A stretch of DNA of 64,000 nt from Bryobacterales bacterium. GTDB lineage: Bacteria; Acidobacteriota; Terriglobia; Bryobacterales; Bryobacteraceae. Positions 33,192-40,389 of this stretch are shown here, piece after piece (the first letter of the stretch is position 1; each line of letters begins with the position of its first letter). The DNA is taken from positions 1 to 64,000 of the forward strand of contig JADZAF010000223.1 in NCBI GenBank assembly GCA_020852755.1, in the 5' to 3' direction. Below the pieces are notes generated by a model. It saw only the letters and a program-made list of their open reading frames with translations. It ran no database searches and had not been told where the DNA came from. A program made the translations under genes and the position numbers.

Positions 33192-34499
33192 TCAGGCCGT
33201 GCCGAGCCACGCAAAGCGCAGCACGAAGAGGGCTGTGAGCAGGTAGACCAGCCAGTTCACCTTGCGCCATTCGCCTTGCGCCACTTTCAACAGAGTGTAG
33301 GAAGTGAAGCCGAAGGCCAGCCCGTCGGCAATGCTGAAGGTGAGCGGGATGGCCAGCATGGTCAGGAAGGCCGGCACGGCGATGGCGGGCTCCGACCAGC
33401 GAATCTCACCCACCGTGGCGATCATGAGGCTGCCCACGATGATGAGCGCCGGGGCGGTTGCGGAGGAGGGAATCACGCCGGCCAGCGGCGCCAGCAGCAG
33501 GGCGGCCAGAAACAGCATGCCGGTGATCACGGCGGTCGCTCCCGTGCGCCCGCCGGCGGCGATGCCGGCCGCGCTCTCGATGTAACTGACTACCGTGGAG
33601 GTGCCGGCCAGCGCTCCGAAGATGCTCGCCGAAGCGTCCGAGACCAGAATCCGGTTAACGCGCGGGATCTGGTTCTGATCGTCGGCCAGTCCCGCGACCT
33701 TGGCCACGCCCACCAGCGTCCCGACATTGTCGAACAGGCTGACGAACAGGAAGACGAACACGACTTCGAAAAACTGCGGCTGCAGCAGGGCGCTCCAGTC
33801 CAGTTGGAATGCCGTGGCTGAAAGGTCCCGGGGGTGGTAGGCCCGGGGCTGCCAGCGGGCCAGGCCGGTCAAGACCGCGACAGCAGTGGCGGATAGGATG
33901 CCGATCAGCATGGCGCCCCTGACGCGCCGGGCCAGGAGCGCCGCGATGACCAGCAGTCCGAACAGCGACACCAGCGTGTTGGGGTCGCGCAGGTTTCCCA
34001 GCGCAACCGTGGTGGCGGGACTGGGAACGATGATGCCGGAGTTGCGGAAGCCGATCAGCGCCAGAAACAGCCCGATGCCGCCGGCCACCGCGGCATGCAA
34101 CTCAAATGGGATGGCGGAGACGATGAGCTGCCGGATGCCGGCCAGGGTGAGGATCAGGAAAACCACGCCGGAAAGAAAGACCGCAGCCAGGGCTGCCTGC
34201 CAGGTGGCGCCCATGGCTTTGACCACCGTGTAGGCGAAATAGGCGTTGATGCCCATGCCCGGCGCCAACGCGATCGGGTACCGTGCGACGACGCCCATCA
34301 GGATGCTGCCGAATGCGGCCGAGAGGCAGGTGGCCACCGTGGCCGCGCCCGCCGGCATTCCGGCCTCGGCCAGGATCGAGGGGTTCACGAAGATGATGTA
34401 GGCCATGGTCATGAAGGTGGTGAACCCGGCCAGGATCTCGGTGCGCCAGCTGGCGCCGTGCGCGCGGAACTCGAAGTAACGTTCAAGCGATTCGAGCAT
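33192..34499 (-). CDS. NCS2/AzgA-type purine permease
   Basis: A 435-residue membrane protein with about thirteen helices. AzgA-type nucleobase permeases are recognised by WRTEILAGFTTFMTMAYIIFVNP at the start, YPIALAPGMGINAYFAYTV, VFLFVSLFDNVGTLVGVA and SASSIFGALAGTSTV-like text (here DASASIFGALAGTSTV). They import adenine, guanine or hypoxanthine with protons. TACACT lies ten bases upstream of ATG 34499, predicting a leader of only a few bases. It precedes the adenosine-kinase-like gene by 27 bases, a possible functional link through purines. No purine riboswitch was found. Confidence 0.9.
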   Translation of the reverse strand: MLESLERYFEFRAHGASWRTEILAGFTTFMTMAYIIFVNPSILAEAGMPAGAATVATCLSAAFGSILMGVVARYPIALAPGMGINAYFAYTVVKAMGATWQAALAAVFLSGVVFLILTLAGIRQLIVSAIPFELHAAVAGGIGLFLALIGFRNSGIIVPSPATTVALGNLRDPNTLVSLFGLLVIAALLARRVRGAMLIGILSATAVAVLTGLARWQPRAYHPRDLSATAFQLDWSALLQPQFFEVVFVFLFVSLFDNVGTLVGVAKVAGLADDQNQIPRVNRILVSDASASIFGALAGTSTVVSYIESAAGIAAGGRTGATAVITGMLFLAALLLAPLAGVIPSSATAPALIIVGSLMIATVGEIRWSEPAIAVPAFLTMLAIPLTFSIADGLAFGFTSYTLLKVAQGEWRKVNWLVYLLTALFVLRFAWLGTA

Positions 34500-34788
34500 G
34501 CGAAAGACGAGTGTAACTCAGGCCGATTGACCGTCGGGATCCCTCGGGGATCATGCCTGCCCCGCACTCGGACGAGAAACGCCCGCGGGAAAGGCCGTTT
34601 TCCGAGCCGCGACCAAAGGGAGCGGCGGGATGTTCCCTCCGTTCGAGCGCCCGGAGTGCCGCCGCCTGCGATCGCTGGTTCGTATGCAGGGTTTTCCGTT
34701 GACGCGGGGCGCGCTCTTAGTGCAGGTCTGAACGATGAGGGCGCCCCCGCGATCAGGCCCGCGGCCCGATCCCGACCCTTCCCTCGGC

Positions 34789-34818
34789 TTGACCGCTTCT
34801 GCTTGGGTCTGCGATAAT
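34789..34818 (+). promoter_or_regulatory. Promoter of the cold-shock gene leader
   Basis: TTGACC (34789-34794) and GATAAT (34813-34818) are 18 bases apart, a good sigma-70-like pair. Transcription would start near 34825, about 125 bases before the GTG start. The rest of the 450-base stretch 34500-34949 contains no credible gene; a small hairpin GATCCC-TCG-GGGATC lies at 34538-34552. Confidence 0.55.
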
Positions 34819-34868
34819 GAGCCTGTCCAAAGCAGTATGTGGTCCCGGCAGTTGAAGCACCTTCCAAG

Positions 34869-34894
34869 AGCTACGGCTGCGCCGTAGCTTTTTT
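34869..34894 (+). terminator. Intrinsic terminator-like hairpin inside the cold-shock leader
   Basis: AGCTACGGC (34869-34877) pairs with GCCGTAGCT (34881-34889) around a TGC loop, followed by a run of six T (34889-34894). It lies between the promoter at 34789-34818 and the coding start at 34950. It would therefore either end a short RNA of about 70 bases or act as an attenuator for the cold-shock gene. Confidence 0.6.
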
Positions 34895-34949
34895 GGCATA
34901 TGGGCCCTCCGGCGGGAACGAATCGTGGACAAAAACAGGAGATTGGGTA

Positions 34950-35153
34950 GTGAAGGAAAAAGGTGTTGTGAAATGGTTTAACGCCGCAAAAGGCTACGGC
35001 TTCATTCAGCGTGCCAGCGGTGATGACGTTTTTGTGCATTTTTCGGCCATCCAGATGAACGGGTACCGCTCACTGGACGAGGGCTCGACGGTAGAGTTCG
35101 AGGTGAAGCAGGGACCCAAAGGGCTCCAGGCGGAGAACGTTACCCGAGCGTAA
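34950..35153 (+). CDS. CspA-family cold-shock protein
   Basis: A 67-residue single OB-fold protein that binds single-stranded RNA or DNA. Both RNP motifs are present: KGYGFIQ (residues 14-20) and VFVHFSAI (27-34), along with GVVKWFNA and the closing [10 protein letters not shown]. The GTG start at 34950 is supported by AGGAGA ending seven bases upstream and by family length; an ATG frame open 111 bases earlier would add unrelated residues. The leader has a promoter and a terminator-like hairpin, so expression may be controlled by premature termination. A strong terminator follows at 35185. Confidence 0.95.
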   Translation: MKEKGVVKWFNAAKGYGFIQRASGDDVFVHFSAIQMNGYRSLDEGSTVEFEVKQGPKGLQAENVTRA

Positions 35154-35184
35154 AGAACTTCGAAGGCAAGTTCTGCAATCTATG

Positions 35185-35217
35185 AAGGCCCCGGCTCCCG
35201 GGGCCTTTTCCTTTTTT
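35185..35217 (+). terminator. Intrinsic terminator of the cold-shock gene
   Basis: AAGGCCCCGG (35185-35194) and CCGGGGCCTT (35198-35207) form a 10-bp stem with a CTC loop, followed by TT-CC-TTTTTT. It could also act on the convergent gene that ends at 35231. Confidence 0.85.
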
Positions 35218-35230
35218 GAGAGAAGATACC

Positions 35231-37123
35231 TCAGGGCTCCAGGTAAATGCGCACCCGGTTGCTTTCCTGCTCACCCGCGACCAGATACAACTCCGCCGGA
35301 CCTGCATTTACCAGCGCGGGTAACTGCACTTCCACCAGATAGAATCCGATGTACCCCGGCGCCAGGGTGGCCCGCGTCACCGCAACCGGTACGCGGTCCA
35401 GGTAGGCCTCCAGGGGCGCCACTACCTGGGGCGGACTATCGAGCGGAGCGGCCAGCCCGGTCGGCCAGTCCGGCCGGACGCGGCCGAGGCCGGTGGCCAG
35501 GATCTGCACGCGCGAATTCGAGCGCGCCATGTTCCCCGCGCTCAGCATCACGCCGCTGTCGCCGTCCAGCAGCATGGGCTGGCCGTCGGGGTCCACGAAG
35601 ATGGCCGGCGAGACGTTCCGGATGGGGAGCCCGAGAGTGGTTCTACCCAGCGAGGATTCGAGCGCCAGGTCGACACCCGGGCCGGAGACTTCGAACGGCA
35701 CCTGGATCTGCGCCTCGGAATCCGAAGCCGCCAGCACCGGGAAGTTGAGTCCCGCCCCGGTGGCGCGCTCGACGCGCCCGCCCAGAACGCTGAGCAGCGA
35801 TCCGGGCGCCGCCGGGCGGGTGCTGAAATCGGCCGCGTTGAGCCATCGCAGCCGGCCGGCCCGGTGAGGAGCCGCGGCCGCGTACACGCCGTATCCTTCC
35901 AGGGCGATGTAGAGCTGGTTCCCGGCCGCGTTGAGCTTCACGTCCACTGCTTTGGCGGCCGGCAGGTTGCCGGTCAGAGGCATCCAGGGTGCAGCGGGAC
36001 CGCCGCCGTACAGGTCGGCGCGCGTGAAAAAAACGCCCCGGTCGGCGGCCGTGTAGATGGTTCCGGAAGCCCGGTCCGCGATCACCGCATGGGCGTCGCC
36101 CTCGGGCAGATTCAAGGTCAGGTCGTCCCAAAAAGCTCCGCCGTTGACGGTGCGCAGCACGCGCGGCCCTCTGCCCGTCAGAGCGGCCAGGGCAAGCCGG
36201 GGCTCCTGCGGATCCACCCACAGCATGGCGACCGCGCCGGCGCCTGGAGCCGGGCTGAGCGTCCAGGAGCGCCCCCGGTCGGTGGAAACGAACAGGCGGC
36301 CGTCGGAGGCCCCCGCATAAACGGTATCGCCCGAAGCCGCGAAGGCCGTGATTTCCGCTCCGGCGGCACGGCTGTAGACGGCGCGGGTATCGGCTTCCTC
36401 GCGCACGCGGTCGTCAGCCACCGCCTGCCACTGGCTGGTGCTGCCGGGGACGAACTCCGCCGCGCCCAGCTCATCCAGCCAGATGCGCGTTCCCGCGGTG
36501 CCACCCGGAGCGGCCAGGATGCGGCGCACCGGCAGGTTCGGCAGACCTTCGTTCAATCCCGTCCAGGAAAGGCCGCCGTCCACCGTGCGCCAGACGCCGA
36601 AATCGTTGGCTACCACCAGCTCGTCGGGATTCCTGGGGGATACCGCCAGGTCGCGCTCTCCCGAGCCGATCACGGGGCGGTCCCGGTAAGCGGTCAGGTT
36701 GGCCCAGGTGCGGCCGTCGTCGTCGGTGCGGTAGAGGTTTCCGGCCAGCGCGTAGAGCCGTCCGGGCCGTTCCGGATCGGGGACCAGCCGGGCATTCGTG
36801 CCGGGCAGGCGCTCCGGCGGCGCGGGCGTTTCCATGCCGGGCGGTTTGGCGGCTGCCGACGGCGTCCAGGCCTCGAAGTCGGTGGTCTCGAAAACGCGCC
36901 CCGATCGGGTGCGGGCGTACAGGCGGTCTCCGTCCGGGGAGAACCAGACGGATTCCACCGGTCCGGTGGCGGGCGACGCCAACATCACCTCGACCGTGGT
37001 TCCGCCGATGGGCCGCCAGTCGGGACGGACCGGCGCCCGGGCGGTCTGCGCCGCAGCGGCCGTTGCCAGCAACAGCCCTAAACCGGCGCGGGCCAGCGCC
37101 CGTCCTGTGGCTCCGCGACACAT
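35231..37123 (-). CDS. Secreted BNR/propeller-like protein with a Solibacter-type (TIGR03437) C-terminal domain
   Basis: A protein of 630 residues with a signal peptide (about residues 1-26, ending ATAAAAQ). The middle consists of propeller blades with BNR/photosystem-assembly-like repeats such as LYRTDDDGRTWANL, VWRTVDGGLSWTGL and LFVSTDRGRSWTL. From about residue 410 it changes to a module starting NAADFSTRPAAPGSLLSVLGG and including AQIQVPFEV and PAIFVDPDGQP, the pattern of TIGR03437, a domain expanded in Solibacter-like Acidobacteriota. ATG 37123 is preferred: an upstream ATG at 37135 overlaps the likely -10 box TAGAAT. Function unknown; probably a surface or extracellular protein. Confidence 0.78.
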   Translation of the reverse strand: MCRGATGRALARAGLGLLLATAAAAQTARAPVRPDWRPIGGTTVEVMLASPATGPVESVWFSPDGDRLYARTRSGRVFETTDFEAWTPSAAAKPPGMETPAPPERLPGTNARLVPDPERPGRLYALAGNLYRTDDDGRTWANLTAYRDRPVIGSGERDLAVSPRNPDELVVANDFGVWRTVDGGLSWTGLNEGLPNLPVRRILAAPGGTAGTRIWLDELGAAEFVPGSTSQWQAVADDRVREEADTRAVYSRAAGAEITAFAASGDTVYAGASDGRLFVSTDRGRSWTLSPAPGAGAVAMLWVDPQEPRLALAALTGRGPRVLRTVNGGAFWDDLTLNLPEGDAHAVIADRASGTIYTAADRGVFFTRADLYGGGPAAPWMPLTGNLPAAKAVDVKLNAAGNQLYIALEGYGVYAAAAPHRAGRLRWLNAADFSTRPAAPGSLLSVLGGRVERATGAGLNFPVLAASDSEAQIQVPFEVSGPGVDLALESSLGRTTLGLPIRNVSPAIFVDPDGQPMLLDGDSGVMLSAGNMARSNSRVQILATGLGRVRPDWPTGLAAPLDSPPQVVAPLEAYLDRVPVAVTRATLAPGYIGFYLVEVQLPALVNAGPAELYLVAGEQESNRVRIYLEP

Positions 37124-37133
37124 CAATGTGTCC

Positions 37134-37139
37134 ATTCTA
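37134..37139 (-). promoter_or_regulatory. -10 box for the BNR/TIGR03437 gene
   Basis: TAGAAT on the minus strand ends ten bases before ATG 37123, giving a predicted leader of about three bases. Confidence 0.35.
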
Positions 37140-37237
37140 TCGCATCCCGGGCCCATGACTCCCTGCTAATCGTGTTGAAATCACGCGATTTGCTGCAGTA
37201 TTTTCCGCGCGGTCCCTGTATTGCATCGCAACTTTGG

Positions 37238-37246
37238 TGCTAGACT
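37238..37246 (+). promoter_or_regulatory. Extended -10 promoter of the FecR-domain gene
   Basis: TG-C-TAGACT (37238-37246) matches an extended -10 element. The predicted start near 37253 leaves a leader of about 21 bases containing AAGG before ATG 37274. Confidence 0.4.
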
Positions 37247-37273
37247 AGGGTGTCTACGTAAGGCCCGAAGCAC

Positions 37274-38053
37274 ATGTTGCGGCGAAGAGCCTCGATTCCG
37301 GCGCGGTGGGCGATCCTCCTGACCGTGGCCGCGATCCCCGCCTGCCTGCGCGGGGAGAGCGATCCCGCGGCCCGGGTTGTGAGCCTGACCGGACAGGTGT
37401 CCGTGCTGCGCGATTCGGGTCCCTGGGTCCTCAACCAGGGCGATTCCATCAAGCCCCGCCAGATCATCATCACCGGCGCCGACGGGTTCGCGGTGTTCCA
37501 GGTCGCCGACGGCAGCACCTTCGAAGTCTATCCCAATTCGCGCCTGGTCTTCCGCGATAACCCCGGAAACTGGAAAGACCTGCTGGACGTGTTCATCGGC
37601 AAGGTCAAGCTGCACGTGCAAAGGTTCGGCGGGCAGCCCAATCACAACCGGGTGCGCACGCCCACCGCGGTGATCTCGGTGCGCGGCACCATCTTTAACG
37701 TCGACGTGGAGGGCGAGGAGGCCACCACGGTGCTGGTCGAGGAAGGCCAGGTGGAAGTACGCCACATGCTTCTGCCGCAGGGCAGCCCCAAGCTCTTGAA
37801 CGCCGGGGAGTGGATCCGGGTCTACAAGAACCAGCCGCTGGCCGCCAAAGGCTTCGACAAGGGTTCCCTGATGCAGCGCGCCCTGAACGCGGTGCGCGAA
37901 GCCATATGGGTGGCTTCCACCCGCACTTCGGGCGGAACCTCAGCCGGAGGCGCTCCGGTTCCCGGAGGCGGCGCCTCTCCGCCGCCGGTGGGTGACGAGA
38001 AGAGTCCCGACCCGCCGCCTGCGCCGCCGCCGCCCGCGGCGCCGCCGAACTAG
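37274..38053 (+). CDS. FecR-domain periplasmic protein
   Basis: A 259-residue protein with an N-terminal export signal (residues 11-27) and a FecR domain: VVSLTGQVSVLRDSGPW, VLNQGDSIKPRQIIITGADGFAVFQ, and the hallmark TPTAVISVRGTIFNVDVEG. The C-terminal 45 residues form a Gly/Pro-rich tail. In FecR-type anti-sigma factors this domain senses a TonB receptor, but here no ECF sigma gene is adjacent. Many acidobacterial FecR proteins are free periplasmic proteins of unknown role. Signal sequence, domain order and promoter are visible; regulation of the receptors at 40 kb is only a possibility. Confidence 0.85.
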   Translation: MLRRRASIPARWAILLTVAAIPACLRGESDPAARVVSLTGQVSVLRDSGPWVLNQGDSIKPRQIIITGADGFAVFQVADGSTFEVYPNSRLVFRDNPGNWKDLLDVFIGKVKLHVQRFGGQPNHNRVRTPTAVISVRGTIFNVDVEGEEATTVLVEEGQVEVRHMLLPQGSPKLLNAGEWIRVYKNQPLAAKGFDKGSLMQRALNAVREAIWVASTRTSGGTSAGGAPVPGGGASPPPVGDEKSPDPPPAPPPPAAPPN

Positions 38054-38122
38054 AAACCGGCCGTCACAGCGGCAGCCCGCGCTCCCGCGCCTCGGCCGGC
38101 GCCCAAGGGCCGTCGACTCTGC

Positions 38123-38128
38123 TAGATT
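38123..38128 (+). promoter_or_regulatory. Extended -10 box for a leaderless transcript
   Basis: TG-C-TAGATT ends seven bases before the GTG at 38136, so transcription should begin at the start codon itself. No ribosome site is present. Confidence 0.5.
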
Positions 38129-38135
38129 GAAACTA

Positions 38136-38684
38136 GTGCCTGCTATCAACCGGCTGTGTGCTCTATTCCTGCTGATTCCCTGGGCTCTCGCGGGCCAGGC
38201 CGGGGGCGTGATGGCGGAATGGGACATCCGCACGGCGCTCCGGAGCATGGCGGCGGACGCCGGCCGCCTCAAGCCCGTGCTCGAACAGCTCAAGCCCCGG
38301 GAATGGGTCGCCAAGGGCGCTCCCGACACCTACGTGAAGCAACTGGAAAGCGCGCAATCCCAGATCCAGGGTGTGGTCCGGTCCACCGAAATCCTGGCCA
38401 AGGATCCGGAGAAACTGACTGCCGCGCTGGACACGTTTCTGCGCCTCCAGGCCCTGGAATCGGTGCTCGCTTCGGTTGCCGAAGGGGTTCGCAAGTATCA
38501 GAACCCCGCCCTGGCCGACCTGCTGCTGGGCTTTACTTCGCAGCAGGGCGCCAACCGCCAGCAGTTCCAGCACTACCTCACGGGTTTGGCCGCCACCAAG
38601 GAGCAGGAACTGGAGATCGCCGACAAGGAGGCCCAGCGCTGCCGCGGAGTCCTTTCGCGCCAGGCGCCCGCCGGCAAGCGCTGA
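38136..38684 (+). CDS. Exported helical protein of unknown function
   Basis: A 182-residue protein with a signal peptide (residues 1-18, AINRLCALFLLIPWALAGQ). The mature part is predicted to be almost all helical: IRTALRSMAADAGRLKPVLEQL, then VKQLESAQSQIQGVVRSTEIL and long amphipathic helices to the end. No family was recognised. GTG 38136 was selected because the signal peptide then sits at the N-terminus and because a TAGATT box lies exactly seven bases upstream; earlier in-frame codons give an arginine-rich stretch without signal character. It is followed after eleven bases by the Cys-rich gene, probably in one operon. Confidence 0.6.
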   Translation: MPAINRLCALFLLIPWALAGQAGGVMAEWDIRTALRSMAADAGRLKPVLEQLKPREWVAKGAPDTYVKQLESAQSQIQGVVRSTEILAKDPEKLTAALDTFLRLQALESVLASVAEGVRKYQNPALADLLLGFTSQQGANRQQFQHYLTGLAATKEQELEIADKEAQRCRGVLSRQAPAGKR

Positions 38685-38695
38685 AAGGAAACATC

Positions 38696-39007
38696 ATGCC
38701 CTTCGCATGCAGCATCTGCGAACAGGAATCGACCCATATCTGCGAGCGTTGCACCAAGGACACCTGCATCACCCACCTCTGCGTCAAGTGCCGGCATTGC
38801 AGCGACTGCTGCGAATGCGAGGACCCGATGACCGAGGCGCCGGCCATGGAGGTCCCGACGGTGGCGGAGACCCGCCAGGCGCCCGCCGCCGAGTCAGCGC
38901 CGGTTAGCGGGAGCGAGCCCCTCGAAACGCCCCAGGCCCCGGTCGAGCCATCCGGGATACCAGCGGAAGACGTTCCCGGTGAGGCTCCCGATAAAGATCT
39001 CCCCTGA
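38696..39007 (+). CDS. Small Cys-rich zinc-finger-like protein with acidic tail
   Basis: A 103-residue protein whose first 41 residues contain eleven cysteines and three histidines (CSIC, CERC, CVKCRHC, CCEC), spaced like paired zinc-knuckle or B-box sites. Residues 44-103 form a Pro/Glu/Ala-rich, probably disordered tail. The ribosome site GAAAGGA precedes ATG 38696. The tail-coding part overlaps the convergent NHL gene by 114 bases, so that stretch codes on both strands. Binding partner and role are unknown; it probably forms an operon with the upstream exported protein, although it has no export signal itself. Confidence 0.65.
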   Translation: MPFACSICEQESTHICERCTKDTCITHLCVKCRHCSDCCECEDPMTEAPAMEVPTVAETRQAPAAESAPVSGSEPLETPQAPVEPSGIPAEDVPGEAPDKDLP

Positions 39008-39913
39008 CGCGCTCACCGTGAGCCAGTGCCCGGGGCTTTCCATGGCGCCCAGGATCTTCCCGCTGGCGATGTCGATTCGCATGATGCGGCCGGCCAGCGT
39101 GTCGTAGGTCAGGTTCTCGATATTGGTGCGGTGGGTGATCACCCATAGCTCGTCTTTGGGCGTGATATGGATCCCCTGGGTGGCGCCCAGGTGCTTCCAC
39201 TGCCGCAGGAATTTCCCTTCGGGGCCGAAGATCTGGATGCGGTTGTTTTCCCGGTCGCTGACGTAGAGCAGTCCCTTGGAATCGACCGCGATGGCATGGG
39301 GTGTGTTGAACTGGCCCGGTCCTGTTCCGTACGAGCCCCAGGCGCGCACGAATTTCCCTTCGCGGGTGAACTCCACCACCCTGGCGTTCCCGTAGCCGTC
39401 GGTCACGTAAAAGTTGCCGGAGGGGGCGAAGCCGATATCGGTCGGCCGGTCGAAGGTGCGGCTGTCGCTGCCGGACCGGCCCTTGATGCCCAGGGCCAGC
39501 AGCAGCCGGCCGTCGCGGGTGAACTTCATGACCTGGTGGCCGCCGCTGTCGGTCACCCAGACGTTGTCCTCCCGGTCCACGCGCAGGCCGTGCGGGCTGC
39601 GGAACAGGCCCCTGCCCCAGGAGCGCAGGTAGCGGCCTTTGGCGTCAAACACGATCAGGGGGTCGGCCTTCGGTCCGCGCTGGAAGACGTAGACGCTGCC
39701 GGTGGAATCCGTGCCCACCGCGGACACGCGGCCGAACTTCCAGCCCGCCGGCATGGTGTCCGGCTCCTCCCCGAAGCGGATATTGACCCGGTATTTGAGC
39801 AAGCCGCCCTCGTGCGGATACCAGCCCTGCTGGGAGAAGCCAGCCGGGGACAGGAGCAGCAGAGTGCCCAGGGCGGCAAGAAAACCGGATCGGAAGGAGG
39901 CTGGCCGGCTCAT
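38894..39913 (-). CDS. Secreted NHL-repeat beta-propeller protein
   Basis: A 339-residue protein with a signal peptide (residues 1-27, ending SPAGFSQ) and about five or six NHL blades, for example FRSPHGLRVDREDNVWVTDSGGHQVMKF and FNTPHAIAVDSKGLLYVSDRENNRIQIF. The fold resembles peptidyl-alpha-hydroxyglycine lyase propellers, but no catalytic set was identified. TAGAAT lies eight bases before ATG 39913, with no ribosome site, suggesting a leaderless mRNA. The C-terminal coding end overlaps the Cys-rich gene on the other strand by 114 bases. Confidence 0.85.
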   Translation of the reverse strand: MSRPASFRSGFLAALGTLLLLSPAGFSQQGWYPHEGGLLKYRVNIRFGEEPDTMPAGWKFGRVSAVGTDSTGSVYVFQRGPKADPLIVFDAKGRYLRSWGRGLFRSPHGLRVDREDNVWVTDSGGHQVMKFTRDGRLLLALGIKGRSGSDSRTFDRPTDIGFAPSGNFYVTDGYGNARVVEFTREGKFVRAWGSYGTGPGQFNTPHAIAVDSKGLLYVSDRENNRIQIFGPEGKFLRQWKHLGATQGIHITPKDELWVITHRTNIENLTYDTLAGRIMRIDIASGKILGAMESPGHWLTVSASGEIFIGSLTGNVFRWYPGWLDRGLGRFEGLAPANRR

Positions 39914-39921
39914 GGCGTTCT

Positions 39922-39927
39922 ATTCTA
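39922..39927 (-). promoter_or_regulatory. -10 box for a leaderless NHL-protein mRNA
   Basis: TAGAAT on the minus strand ends eight bases before ATG 39913 and no ribosome-binding sequence follows it. Confidence 0.4.
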
Positions 39928-39985
39928 ATCCCGGCCCCACGGCCGGAGGCGGCGCGCCGGTCTAAAGCCAGACGGGATGCCGGCC

Positions 39986-39991
39986 GATAGT
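39986..39991 (+). promoter_or_regulatory. -10 box before the 39-residue ORF
   Basis: GATAGT ends six bases before ATG 39998, the spacing seen at other probably leaderless genes in this window. Confidence 0.3.
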
Positions 39992-39997
39992 TGGCCT

Positions 39998-40117
39998 ATG
40001 AACTGGTTCGAGTTGGTGCAAGCCGCGATCATCGCCGCCAGCGCGCTGGCCGCCGCCGGGGGCTGGCTTTTCGGGGGCGGGGAAACGGATGTGGATCGGC
40101 TCGGCTACCGCTCGTGA
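39998..40117 (+). CDS. Candidate 39-residue single-pass membrane peptide
   Basis: The frame encodes a short peptide: MNWFELVQ, a hydrophobic Ala-rich helix (AAIIAASALAAAGGWLF) and a polar end, GGGETDVDRLGYRS. One membrane span is likely. The start codon lies six bases after GATAGT, as in other leaderless genes here; an in-frame ATG at 39977 would add seven residues but would overlap that box. Nothing similar is recognised. The remainder of 40118-40389 holds no gene; an extended -10 (TG-C-TATCAT, 40263-40271) there may serve the TonB receptor. Coding status is uncertain. Confidence 0.35.
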   Translation: MNWFELVQAAIIAASALAAAGGWLFGGGETDVDRLGYRS

Positions 40118-40389
40118 GACTACACCACAACAAAGAGGTGGTTGCTGTCAATACGGGTTTTAGAATCGCATCTCCTTGATTTCATAGAAAACCAGACATT
40201 CAGCTCTCTTCCCCCGTGCAAAAGTCTCACTCAGGAAAACAGAAGACATTAGGTCCTGAAAATGCTATCATCCACCCACGAGTACCTTCTTGCGTTTCAA
40301 CCCGGGGCGTCATCGGGTCTGTCTTCAGCGGTGCGTAGTGAGGCATGACCGTGGGTGGGGCCTGAATTTGAGATGGAGCTTTGAACGAC

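Noticed and set aside
34500-34640. Purine riboswitch upstream of the NCS2/AzgA permease.
   Set aside because: The conserved junction elements are absent, and a -10 box sits ten bases before the start codon, leaving no room for a leader.
40381-40389. TTG at 40381 as start of the first TonB receptor.
   Set aside because: GGAG would be only two bases away, too close for ribosome binding; ATG 40390 has a workable spacing.
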